Assembly: GCA_945875225.1 (NCBI GenBank)
Contig: CAMCJY010000106.1
Span: forward strand, 1-6,907
Length of the DNA stretch: 6,907 bases
DNA from: Comamonas sp. lk
GTDB taxonomy: Bacteria; Pseudomonadota; Gammaproteobacteria; Burkholderiales; Burkholderiaceae_C
Direction of reading: 5' to 3'
The notes under the pieces are model-generated. The model was not told the DNA's origin. It saw nothing but the letters and a program-made list of their open reading frames with translations, and made no database searches. Made by a program: the position numbers and the translations under genes. The first letter of the stretch is position 1. Every line of letters begins with the position of its first letter. Below, in pieces: positions 1-5,612 of the stretch.

Positions 1-1265
1 AGACCGGCGAATGGGAAACCACAAATAAGGCCAGCGCCCTGTGGACCCGCCCCAAGAAAGACATCACCGACGAGCAATACGCTGATTTTTACAAACAGAT
101 CAGCCGCGACTTTGAAGCCCCGCTGACCTGGACACACAACCGTGTGGAAGGCAGCACCGAATACACCCAGTTGCTCTACATCCCCGGTAAAGCGCCTATG
201 GATTTGTACAACCGCGAAAAAACCGCCGGTATCAAGCTCTACGTGAAGCGCGTGTTCATCATGGACGAGGCCGAAGCGCTGATGCCTACCTACCTGCGTT
301 TTGTCAAAGGCGTGGTGGACTCGGCGGACCTGCCGCTTAACGTTAGCCGCGAGCTTTTGCAGGAAAGCCGCGACGTCAAAGCCATCCGCGAAGGCTGTAC
401 CAAACGCGTGCTGGGCATGCTGGAAGATCTGGCAAAAAACGACAAGCTGCCCGAGTCCAGCGCCGACGGTATCACCGATGTCGTCAGCGAAGAAGACAAA
501 ACCTTAGCCGGTAAATACACGCGCTTTTACAACGAGTTTGGCGCAGTTCTTAAGGAGGGTCTTGGCGAAGACTTTTCTAATAAAGACCGCATCGCCAAAT
601 TGCTGCGTTTTGCCTCCACCCAGAGTGATGCCCTCAGCGTGTCCTTTGCCGATTACAAAGCACGCATGAAGGAAGGCCAGGAGGCGATGTACTACATCAC
701 CGCCGACACCTTGGCCGCTGCGAAAAACAGCCCGCAGCTGGAAGTGTTCAAGAAAAAAGGCATTGAAGTGCTGCTCATGACCGACCGCGTGGACGAATGG
801 GCTTTGAACTATTTGAATGAATACGAAGGCACGCCGCTGCAAAGCGTAGCCAAGGGCGCGGTAGACCTGGGCAGCTTGCAGGACGAAGCCGAAAAGAAAG
901 CCGCTGAAGACGCCGCCGAGACCTTCAAGCCCACGCTGGCCAAGCTCAAAGAGGCGCTGAAAGACAAGGCCGAAGACGTGCGCGTCACCACCCGCTTGGT
1001 GGACAGCCCCGCCTGTCTGGTGGTGCAGGACGACGGCATGAGCACCCAACTGGCGCGCATGCTCAAGCAAGCAGGCCAAAAGGCGCCGGATGTGAAGCCG
1101 GTGCTGGAAGTCAATGCCGAGCATCCGCTGGTGAAAAAGCTCGACGGCTCGGTGCATTTCCACGACCTGGCGCACATCTTGTTTGACCAGGCGCTGCTGG
1201 CCGAAGGCGGCCTGCCGGAAGACCCAGCCGCTTACGTCAAACGCGTGAACGCGCTGCTGGTATAA
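1..1265 (+). CDS. htpG: Molecular chaperone HtpG (bacterial Hsp90), 3' part; start lies upstream of the window
   Basis: Cytosolic ATP-dependent dimeric chaperone that remodels client proteins, often with DnaK. The open frame runs from the first base (first whole codon at 3) to TAA at 1263-1265, about 420 residues against roughly 620-650 for the family. The missing part is the N-terminal ATPase domain. The visible part begins near the N/middle domain junction and includes the middle-domain block DLPLNVSRELLQ. Its Arg (codon 348-350) matches the Arg that in Hsp90 contacts the ATP gamma-phosphate. Other typical stretches are IAKLLRFAST, MKEGQEAMYYITAD and KKGIEVLLMTDRVDEW. The C-terminal dimerisation domain ends in a typical DQALLAEGGLPEDP segment. 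A GTG at 144 is internal and not a start, because the homologous frame continues upstream. About 20 extra residues (codons about 444-510) lie between LAKND and KYTRFYNEFG compared with E. coli HtpG as I recall it. A palindromic repeat follows the stop codon. Confidence 0.96.
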   Translation, partial: TGEWETTNKASALWTRPKKDITDEQYADFYKQISRDFEAPLTWTHNRVEGSTEYTQLLYIPGKAPMDLYNREKTAGIKLYVKRVFIMDEAEALMPTYLRFVKGVVDSADLPLNVSRELLQESRDVKAIREGCTKRVLGMLEDLAKNDKLPESSADGITDVVSEEDKTLAGKYTRFYNEFGAVLKEGLGEDFSNKDRIAKLLRFASTQSDALSVSFADYKARMKEGQEAMYYITADTLAAAKNSPQLEVFKKKGIEVLLMTDRVDEWALNYLNEYEGTPLQSVAKGAVDLGSLQDEAEKKAAEDAAETFKPTLAKLKEALKDKAEDVRVTTRLVDSPACLVVQDDGMSTQLARMLKQAGQKAPDVKPVLEVNAEHPLVKKLDGSVHFHDLAHILFDQALLAEGGLPEDPAAYVKRVNALLV

Positions 1266-1282
1266 GCAAACTCTGCATATTT

Positions 1283-1372
1283 CCGTCATCGCCAGGAGCG
1301 AAGCGACGTAGCGATCCATGCTTGCGAGAAGTCATGGATCGCCACTGCCAGCGGCGCTGCGAGAATGGCGGT
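1283..1372. repeat. REP/MITE-like imperfect palindromic element between htpG and the FKBP gene
   Basis: The core is a perfect 10-bp inverted repeat, GCGATCCATG (1311-1320) and CATGGATCGC (1333-1342), around a 12-nt loop. Outer arms are imperfect: CCGTCATCGCCAGGAGCG at the left edge and GCTGCGAGAATGGCGG at the right. A second small palindrome, CAGCG-G-CGCTG, sits at 1349-1359 inside the right half. The left half resembles a dispersed non-coding repeat that I recall from proteobacterial genomes (GTCATTGCGAGGAGCGAAGCGA type). The element fills about 90 of the 132 bp between the two genes, so it may act as the htpG transcript end. There is no clean T-tract, so that role is uncertain. It contains no gene. 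Confidence 0.6.
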
Positions 1373-1397
1373 TTTCAACCCATTGCAATAACGCACT

Positions 1398-1832
1398 ATG
1401 AAAACACGCCTTCTCGCTTTCACCGCCTTGCTGAGCGCCGCCCTTAGCTGCGCTGCCGACCCCGTGCTCGATGCCGCTGCCAGAGAGGCCGGCGCCCAAG
1501 TCACTCCCAGTGGTTTGGTGTATCGCTCGCTCAAAGAGGGCACCGGCGCCAGCCCCAAGGCCAGCGACACGGTCAAGGTCCACTACCGTGGCACCTTCCC
1601 CGATAGCCGCGAATTTGACAGCTCTTACAAGCGCAATGAACCGGCTGAATTTCCGCTGGGCGCGGTGATTCCCTGCTGGACCGAGGGCGTGCAAAAAATC
1701 AAAGTCGGCGGCAAGGCCAAGCTCACCTGCCCGTCCAGCATTGCCTACGGCGCACGTGGTGCGGGCAATACCATCCCACCCAACGCCACGCTGTTTTTCG
1801 AAGTAGAGCTGCTGGCTATCTCCGGCAAATAA
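1398..1832 (+). CDS. Secreted FKBP-type peptidyl-prolyl cis-trans isomerase
   Basis: This 144-residue protein catalyses cis-trans isomerisation of Xaa-Pro bonds, probably in the periplasm. Residues 1-20 form a Sec signal peptide: basic Lys2/Arg4, a hydrophobic core at 5-17, and likely cleavage after SCA or SCAA before Asp21-Pro22. Cys18 lacks a convincing lipobox, so a lipoprotein is less likely. One FKBP domain fills about 38-142. Residues matching the FKBP12 pocket are all present: Tyr63 (VHYRG), Asp74 (FDSS), Phe85, Val90-Ile91, Trp94, Tyr117 (IAYG) and Phe134. The domain is therefore probably active. It is a minimal single-domain form without the long N-terminal dimerisation helices of Mip/FkpA. 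Cys93 and Cys111 replace residues that are Gly and Ile in FKBP12. ATG 1398 is chosen because the signal peptide starts there; no clear Shine-Dalgarno precedes it. The next gene starts 43 bp downstream. Confidence 0.93.
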   Translation: MKTRLLAFTALLSAALSCAADPVLDAAAREAGAQVTPSGLVYRSLKEGTGASPKASDTVKVHYRGTFPDSREFDSSYKRNEPAEFPLGAVIPCWTEGVQKIKVGGKAKLTCPSSIAYGARGAGNTIPPNATLFFEVELLAISGK

Positions 1833-1864
1833 GCATCGCGTTTATTGCGGCGCAGGCCACGCCC

Positions 1865-1870
1865 GATAAT
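1865..1870 (+). promoter_or_regulatory. Candidate -10 box for a leaderless dbpA transcript, within a small hairpin
   Basis: GATAAT (five of six matches to TATAAT) ends 5 nt before the dbpA ATG, so the expected transcription start would fall on or next to the start codon. The same bases lie in the inverted repeat GCCCGA-TAA-TCGGGC at 1861-1875, which directly abuts the ATG. No Shine-Dalgarno is visible. The -35 is poor: only TTATTG at 1842-1847, 17 nt upstream. This is an inference from spacing, not a demonstrated promoter. Confidence 0.35.
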
Positions 1871-1875
1871 CGGGC

Positions 1876-3270
1876 ATGACTGCTGCGCCACTTGATTTCT
1901 CCGCCCTGCCTCTGAACGAGGCCACGCTTGCCAACCTGGCGCAACTGGGCTACCACCAGATGACGCCTATCCAGGCCGCCAGCCTGCCGCCAGCCCTGGC
2001 GGGCAAAGACCTGATTGCCCAGGCACAAACCGGCAGCGGCAAGACGGCGGCGTTTGCGCTGGCCTTGTTGGCGGGCTTGAACCCGCGCTGGTTTGGCGTG
2101 CAAGCCATGGTGCTCTGCCCCACGCGCGAACTGGCCGACCAGGTCAGTGCCGAAATCCGCCGCCTGGCGCGGGCGCAAGACAATATCAAAGTAGTGACGC
2201 TCTGCGGTGGTGTGCCCTTGCGCGGCCAGCGCGCCAGCCTGGAAAACGGTGCGCACATCGTGGTCGGTACGCCCGGGCGCGTCATGGACCATTTGGAACG
2301 CGCCTACTTAGACTTGGCAGGCCTTAAGACCCTGGTGCTTGATGAAGCCGACCGCATGCTGGACATGGGCTTTATGGACGACATCCGCACCGTAGTGCGC
2401 CAGACGCCGCCCGCGCGCCAAACATTGCTGTTCTCGGCCACCTACCCCGAAGGCATTGCCAGCTTGGCCAAAGACTTTTTGCGCGAGCCAGTGCATATTG
2501 AAATCAAAGCGCAAGCCGCGCAGGTCACCATTGAGCAGCGCTTTTACGAAATTACGCGACCCCAAAAATTTGAAGTGGTAGCCAAGCTGCTGCTGCATTT
2601 CCGCCCGGTCAACACCCTGGCTTTTTGCAACACCAAGCAGCAATGCAAAGACCTGGTGGACTATTTGCAGCAGAAAGGCATCGACGCCCAAGCCTTATAT
2701 GGCGAACTGGAACAGCGGGAGCGCGACCAGGTGCTGGCACAGTTTGCCAACCGCAGTTGCGCGGTGTTGGTGGCGACTGACGTGGCTTCGCGCGGGCTGG
2801 ATATTGACCAACTGGCTGCGGTCATCAATGTGGACATCACCCCCGACCCGCAAGTGCATGTGCACCGCGTGGGCCGCACTGGGCGCGCCGGCGCTGCGGG
2901 CCTGGCGCTGAGTTTGGCCACGCTCAACGACATGGGCCGCGTCGGCGCCATCGAGGTCTATCAAAAAATGTCCAGCACCTGGTACGGCTTGGACACCCTG
3001 ACGCCGGCTAGCAATCAGCCCTTGATGGCGCCGATGGTGACGCTACAAATTTTGGGTGGTCGCAAAGAAAAAATCCGCGCCGGTGATGTGCTGGGCGCGC
3101 TTACCAATGCGGAGGGCGGCCCAGCCTACACACGGGAGCACATCGGCAAAATTCAGGTCACCGAATTTTGTACCTTCGTCGCCGTGGCCCGCGACATCGC
3201 CCAGGCCGCTTGCGCCAAGCTCAATGCAGGGCGGATAAAAGGCAAGAGCGTCAAGGTGCGGCTGGTTTAA
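1876..3270 (+). CDS. dbpA: ATP-dependent RNA helicase DbpA (DEAD-box)
   Basis: Cytosolic RNA helicase of 464 residues (E. coli DbpA is 457) that acts in 50S subunit maturation; the family is stimulated by hairpin 92 of 23S rRNA. All core motifs are visible: Q-motif with Phe8 and Gln33; motif I AQTGSGKT (50-57); Ia PTRELA (82-87); GG (111-112); Ib TPGR (132-135); II DEAD (156-159); III SAT (187-189); IV LAFCNTK (248-254); V ATDVASRGLDI (300-310); VI HRVGRTGRAG (330-339). The family is decided by the C-terminal domain at about 387-464. It begins MVTLQILGGRKEKIRAGDVLGAL, matching the DbpA RNA-binding domain and not the basic or low-complexity tails of RhlE, SrmB or CsdA. It ends in the usual KGKSVKVRLV. 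ATG 1876 begins the typical N-terminus and abuts a hairpin with a -10-like box. The hydrolase gene follows after 53 bp and may be co-transcribed. Confidence 0.95.
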   Translation: MTAAPLDFSALPLNEATLANLAQLGYHQMTPIQAASLPPALAGKDLIAQAQTGSGKTAAFALALLAGLNPRWFGVQAMVLCPTRELADQVSAEIRRLARAQDNIKVVTLCGGVPLRGQRASLENGAHIVVGTPGRVMDHLERAYLDLAGLKTLVLDEADRMLDMGFMDDIRTVVRQTPPARQTLLFSATYPEGIASLAKDFLREPVHIEIKAQAAQVTIEQRFYEITRPQKFEVVAKLLLHFRPVNTLAFCNTKQQCKDLVDYLQQKGIDAQALYGELEQRERDQVLAQFANRSCAVLVATDVASRGLDIDQLAAVINVDITPDPQVHVHRVGRTGRAGAAGLALSLATLNDMGRVGAIEVYQKMSSTWYGLDTLTPASNQPLMAPMVTLQILGGRKEKIRAGDVLGALTNAEGGPAYTREHIGKIQVTEFCTFVAVARDIAQAACAKLNAGRIKGKSVKVRLV

Positions 3271-3310
3271 TTGCCGCCGCGCTTGTTAAGCTTGCAATGA
3301 CGCAAGTTCA

Positions 3311-3314
3311 GGAG
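3311..3314 (+). promoter_or_regulatory. Ribosome binding site of the alpha/beta hydrolase gene
   Basis: GGAG lies 9 nt before ATG 3324, the clearest Shine-Dalgarno in the window. It decides this start over the in-frame ATG at 3297 and over longer in-frame extensions that run back into dbpA. A weak stem, CTTGC-aatgac-GCAAG (3291-3306), sits just upstream of it. Confidence 0.7.
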
Positions 3315-3323
3315 ACAAACACT

Positions 3324-4199
3324 ATGCCCCCCGCCGTCCCGCAGCTGTACCGCGAATTTACCCAGCAAGCGCAGATCGATGCGCAGTACAACACCACGCT
3401 GACCCTGCCAGACCCAGCGGCGCCCGGGCGGCATTTTGTGGAGCTGGCGCAGCACGCACGCGCCACCTTGCGCTGTACCTTGGACATTCCCTTTGGGCCG
3501 ACGCTGCATGAAACCTTGGATATTTTTCCGGCCGAGCAAGCGAACGCGCCGGTGTTTGTTTTCATCCATGGCGGCTACTGGCGCGCTTTGACCAGCAAAG
3601 AATTTAGCGGCGTAGCGCTGGGTTTGCAGGCGCGCGGCATCACCACGGTAGTGGTGAATTACGCCCTGTGCCCGCATGTGACGATAGACGAAATCACACG
3701 CCAGGTGCGCGCTGCGGCGGCCTGGACGGTGCGCCATATCGCCGAGTACGGCGGCGACCCGGGGCGCATCGCAGTCGGTGGACATTCGGCGGGCGGCCAC
3801 TTGACGGCCATGTGTTTGCAAACCGAATGGGCGCGGGACTACGGGCTGGCGCAAGACCCAATCAAAGCGGCCGTCTGCATCAGCGGGATTTACGACATCA
3901 CGCCGCTGCGCTTTAGCTATTTGCAGCCCATGATTCAGCTGGACGATGGTGTCATCCGCCGCAACAGTCCTGCATTTATGGCGCGCCCTTGCAAAACGCC
4001 CCTGTGGATTACCTGGGGCGGGGCGGAGACAAACGAGTTTGAACGGCAAGCGCAGCTTATGCACGGTGCTTGGACGGCGCACGGCAATAGCGCTGAGTTG
4101 CGCGCTATTGAGGGGGCCAACCACTTCACGGTGATCCATGGCTTTGAAAGTGCGGGCAGTGATTTGTGTGGTTGGTTGGCGCAGCAGCTGGGGGTTTGA
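3324..4199 (+). CDS. Alpha/beta hydrolase, kynurenine formamidase-like (HGGYW family)
   Basis: The product is a 291-residue cytosolic alpha/beta-hydrolase fold protein with no signal peptide. The oxyanion-hole motif is HGGYW at 82-86, the form typical of arylformamidases (AFMID/BNA7 group). The nucleophile elbow is GHSAGGH at 153-159 with Ser155. The likely catalytic His267 is in NHFTVI. The acid position is in GGAETNEFERQ (232-242), where Glu235 appears to stand where animal AFMID has Asp, as I recall it. The N-terminal YRE...YN stretch and the RRNSPA motif (212-217) also fit this group. Known members hydrolyse N-formylkynurenine or other small esters and amides. No kynurenine-pathway gene is adjacent (the neighbours are dbpA and alkB), so the substrate is open and I assign no symbol. 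The start is set by GGAG at 3311. A GC-rich hairpin lies 29 bp after the stop. Confidence 0.85.
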   Translation: MPPAVPQLYREFTQQAQIDAQYNTTLTLPDPAAPGRHFVELAQHARATLRCTLDIPFGPTLHETLDIFPAEQANAPVFVFIHGGYWRALTSKEFSGVALGLQARGITTVVVNYALCPHVTIDEITRQVRAAAAWTVRHIAEYGGDPGRIAVGGHSAGGHLTAMCLQTEWARDYGLAQDPIKAAVCISGIYDITPLRFSYLQPMIQLDDGVIRRNSPAFMARPCKTPLWITWGGAETNEFERQAQLMHGAWTAHGNSAELRAIEGANHFTVIHGFESAGSDLCGWLAQQLGV

Positions 4200-4228
4200 G
4201 AGCGTGTTTTGCCCCCGCTTCCCCCCCG

Positions 4229-4256
4229 CCCCTTCACCCCCGCTGGGGTGAAGGGG
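4229..4256. terminator. Perfect 12-bp GC-rich hairpin after the hydrolase gene, possible terminator
   Basis: CCCCTTCACCCC (4229-4240), loop CGCT, then GGGGTGAAGGGG (4245-4256) form an uninterrupted 12-bp stem. It starts 29 bp after the hydrolase stop codon and is preceded by a C-rich run (4212-4227). Position and stability fit a transcription end. No T-tract follows on either strand, so it would be a non-canonical terminator, an mRNA 3' stabiliser, or a copy of a dispersed palindromic repeat. Confidence 0.5.
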
Positions 4257-4267
4257 AGCTTGAACAG

Positions 4268-4279
4268 CCAATTTATTGG
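4268..4279. promoter_or_regulatory. Short AT-rich palindrome upstream of alkB
   Basis: CCAAT-TT-ATTGG is a perfect palindrome with 5-bp arms in the otherwise gene-free 4200-4426 interval, about 150 bp before the alkB start. It could be an operator half-site pair, but a palindrome this short may be chance. The rest of the interval up to the alkB promoter holds no gene that I can support; a GCAGTC tandem pair (4351-4362) is the only other pattern. Confidence 0.2.
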
Positions 4280-4391
4280 TTTAGATTTGGATAAGGGTCT
4301 TGGTGCGTGAGCTTGCGATGCGGATTGGTTCGCTTTGATGGGTGAGCGGGGCAGTCGCAGTCAATGGATTGGGGCCTGGCTCGCCTTTCTT

Positions 4392-4419
4392 TTGCTTTTC
4401 GACCTACAAGTGGTAATCT
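4392..4419 (+). promoter_or_regulatory. Candidate alkB promoter with extended -10 box, leaderless spacing
   Basis: TTGCTT (4392-4397), a 16-nt spacer, then TAATCT (4414-4419) preceded by TGG (4411-4413), giving an extended -10 (TGn). The box ends 7 nt before ATG 4427, so transcription would begin at or next to the start codon. There is no Shine-Dalgarno between the box and the ATG. This supports 4427 over the upstream in-frame ATG at 4364, which would place the promoter inside the coding region. Confidence 0.45.
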
Positions 4420-4426
4420 AGCTGCT

Positions 4427-5611
4427 ATGCAAGCGACCCTCCCCACCTCACCCGCCACACCCTACCGCGACCGCAAGCGCTACGCTTGGCTTTTGTCGCT
4501 GTTGGTCCCCACCACCGTGCTGGTGGGCCCAGGCTTGATGGTTTGGTCAGGCGATGCCCGCTTGCTATGGGCGCCCGTTTTGTTTTTCTACGGCTTTATT
4601 CCCTTGATCGATTACTTCATGGGCGAGGACCTGAATAACCCGCCCGAATCGGCGGTCCCGGCCTTAGAAGCAGACCTTTTTTACCGCTGGATTACCTACC
4701 TTTTGGCGCCGGTGCTATGGGCTGCGTTTATTTTCAGCGCCTGGTTTGTTGCCGGTCGGGATTTGCCGCTGCACGGCTGGCTCGCCATGGTGATGATTTG
4801 CGGCGCGGTCGGCGGGTTTTGTATCAACCTGGGCCACGAACTGGGCCATAAAAATACGGCGCTGGAAAAAGCGCTTGCCAAAATCGTGCTGGCGCCTTCG
4901 GCTTATGGACATTTTTTTATTGAGCACAACCGAGGCCACCACCGCGATGCGGCCACGCCTTTAGACCCGGCTTCGTCCCGCATGGGCGAGTCGATTTACC
5001 GCTTTGTGCTGCGCGAAATGCCTGGCGCTTGGGTACGCGCTTGGGAGCTGGAAAGCACCCGCCTGCGCCAGGCAGGTTTGCCGCTGCTGTCCTGGCACAA
5101 CCATATCCTGCAACCTGCTGCGCTCACCCTGCTGCTGTGGGCGACTTTGATGGTTTGGTTGGGGCCGAAAATTTTGCTATTTTTAATTCCAGCGGCGTTC
5201 TGGTCCAACTTTCAGCTGACCTCGGCCAACTATGTCGAACATTACGGCCTGCTGCGCCAACAAACGGAAAACGGGCGCTACGAGAGCTGCAAGCCGCACC
5301 ATTCTTGGAACAGCAACCATATTTTTTCCAACTGGATTTTGTTTCAGCTGCAACGCCACTCCGACCACCATGCGCACCCGCTGCGACGCTACCAGTCGCT
5401 ACGCCATTTCGAGGATTTACCCACGCTGCCCAGCGGCTACTTTGGCATGTTTGTGGTGGCCTACATACCGCCCCTGTGGTTTTGGATGATGAACGAGCGC
5501 CTGCTTGATCGCGTGGGGCGCGATACAAGCAACATCAACCTGGACCCGTCTCGCCGCGCAGCGCTGGTGCAGCGCTACGGGCTTGTTGAAACGCAAGGCG
5601 CCAGCGCCTGA
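4427..5611 (+). CDS. alkB: Alkane 1-monooxygenase AlkB (membrane non-haem di-iron hydroxylase)
   Basis: Integral inner-membrane enzyme that hydroxylates the terminal methyl of n-alkanes to 1-alkanols with O2, using electrons from rubredoxin and rubredoxin reductase, neither of which is in this window. Length is 394 residues; P. putida AlkB has 401. The histidine motifs that bind the two irons are all present: HELGHK (137-142), EHNRGHH (166-172), EHYG (271-274, the AlkB-specific motif) and LQRHSDHH (308-315). The AlkB signature continues as AHPLRRYQSLR. Hydrophobic segments lie near 20-40, 46-62, 88-108, 117-135 and 228-265, consistent with the six-helix fold. Phe54 aligns with Trp55 of P. putida AlkB, the residue that limits chain length. 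An in-frame ATG at 4364 would add 21 residues unlike the family, so 4427 is preferred. The stop codon lies 1 bp from that of icmF on the other strand. Confidence 0.95.
   Translation: MQATLPTSPATPYRDRKRYAWLLSLLVPTTVLVGPGLMVWSGDARLLWAPVLFFYGFIPLIDYFMGEDLNNPPESAVPALEADLFYRWITYLLAPVLWAAFIFSAWFVAGRDLPLHGWLAMVMICGAVGGFCINLGHELGHKNTALEKALAKIVLAPSAYGHFFIEHNRGHHRDAATPLDPASSRMGESIYRFVLREMPGAWVRAWELESTRLRQAGLPLLSWHNHILQPAALTLLLWATLMVWLGPKILLFLIPAAFWSNFQLTSANYVEHYGLLRQQTENGRYESCKPHHSWNSNHIFSNWILFQLQRHSDHHAHPLRRYQSLRHFEDLPTLPSGYFGMFVVAYIPPLWFWMMNERLLDRVGRDTSNINLDPSRRAALVQRYGLVETQGASA
5596..5609. terminator. Small hairpin at the alkB/icmF convergent junction
   Basis: AGGCG-CCAG-CGCCT (AGGCGC and GCGCCT arms) lies in the last codons of alkB. 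Read on the minus strand it follows the icmF stop and is itself followed by TTGCGTTT, a weak T-rich stretch. It is the only candidate transcription end for icmF inside the window. The short stem and poor T-tract make it doubtful. Confidence 0.25.
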
Positions 5612-5612
5612 A

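Noticed and set aside
504..1319. 271-codon minus-strand open frame opposite htpG
   Set aside because: It lies antisense to strongly conserved HtpG sequence. Its N-terminus is only the translation of the palindromic repeat, and no family is recognisable.
1332..1694. Minus-strand open frames (1332-1694 and 1286-1576) opposite the FKBP gene
   Set aside because: They are shadows of the FKBP gene and the repeat. The plus-strand protein has a signal peptide and all FKBP pocket residues.
3168..3323. Extended N-terminus of the hydrolase running back into the dbpA coding region
   Set aside because: The extension overlaps dbpA by about 100 bp in another frame and has no homology signal. GGAG 9 nt before ATG 3324 marks the start better.
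3267..4271. 334-codon open frame on the minus strand opposite the hydrolase gene
   Set aside because: It is an antisense shadow of a GC-rich gene. Its translation shows no recognisable domain, while the plus strand carries a complete catalytic set and a Shine-Dalgarno.
4200..4426. Possible small gene or riboswitch in the gap before alkB
   Set aside because: No open frame with a ribosome site and no riboswitch-like set of helices was seen. Only the GC hairpin, a short palindrome and the candidate promoter are supported.
5029..5508. 159-codon plus-strand open frame inside alkB in another frame
   Set aside because: It lies wholly within alkB, whose iron-binding histidine motifs are intact. The composition is a typical out-of-frame GC shadow.
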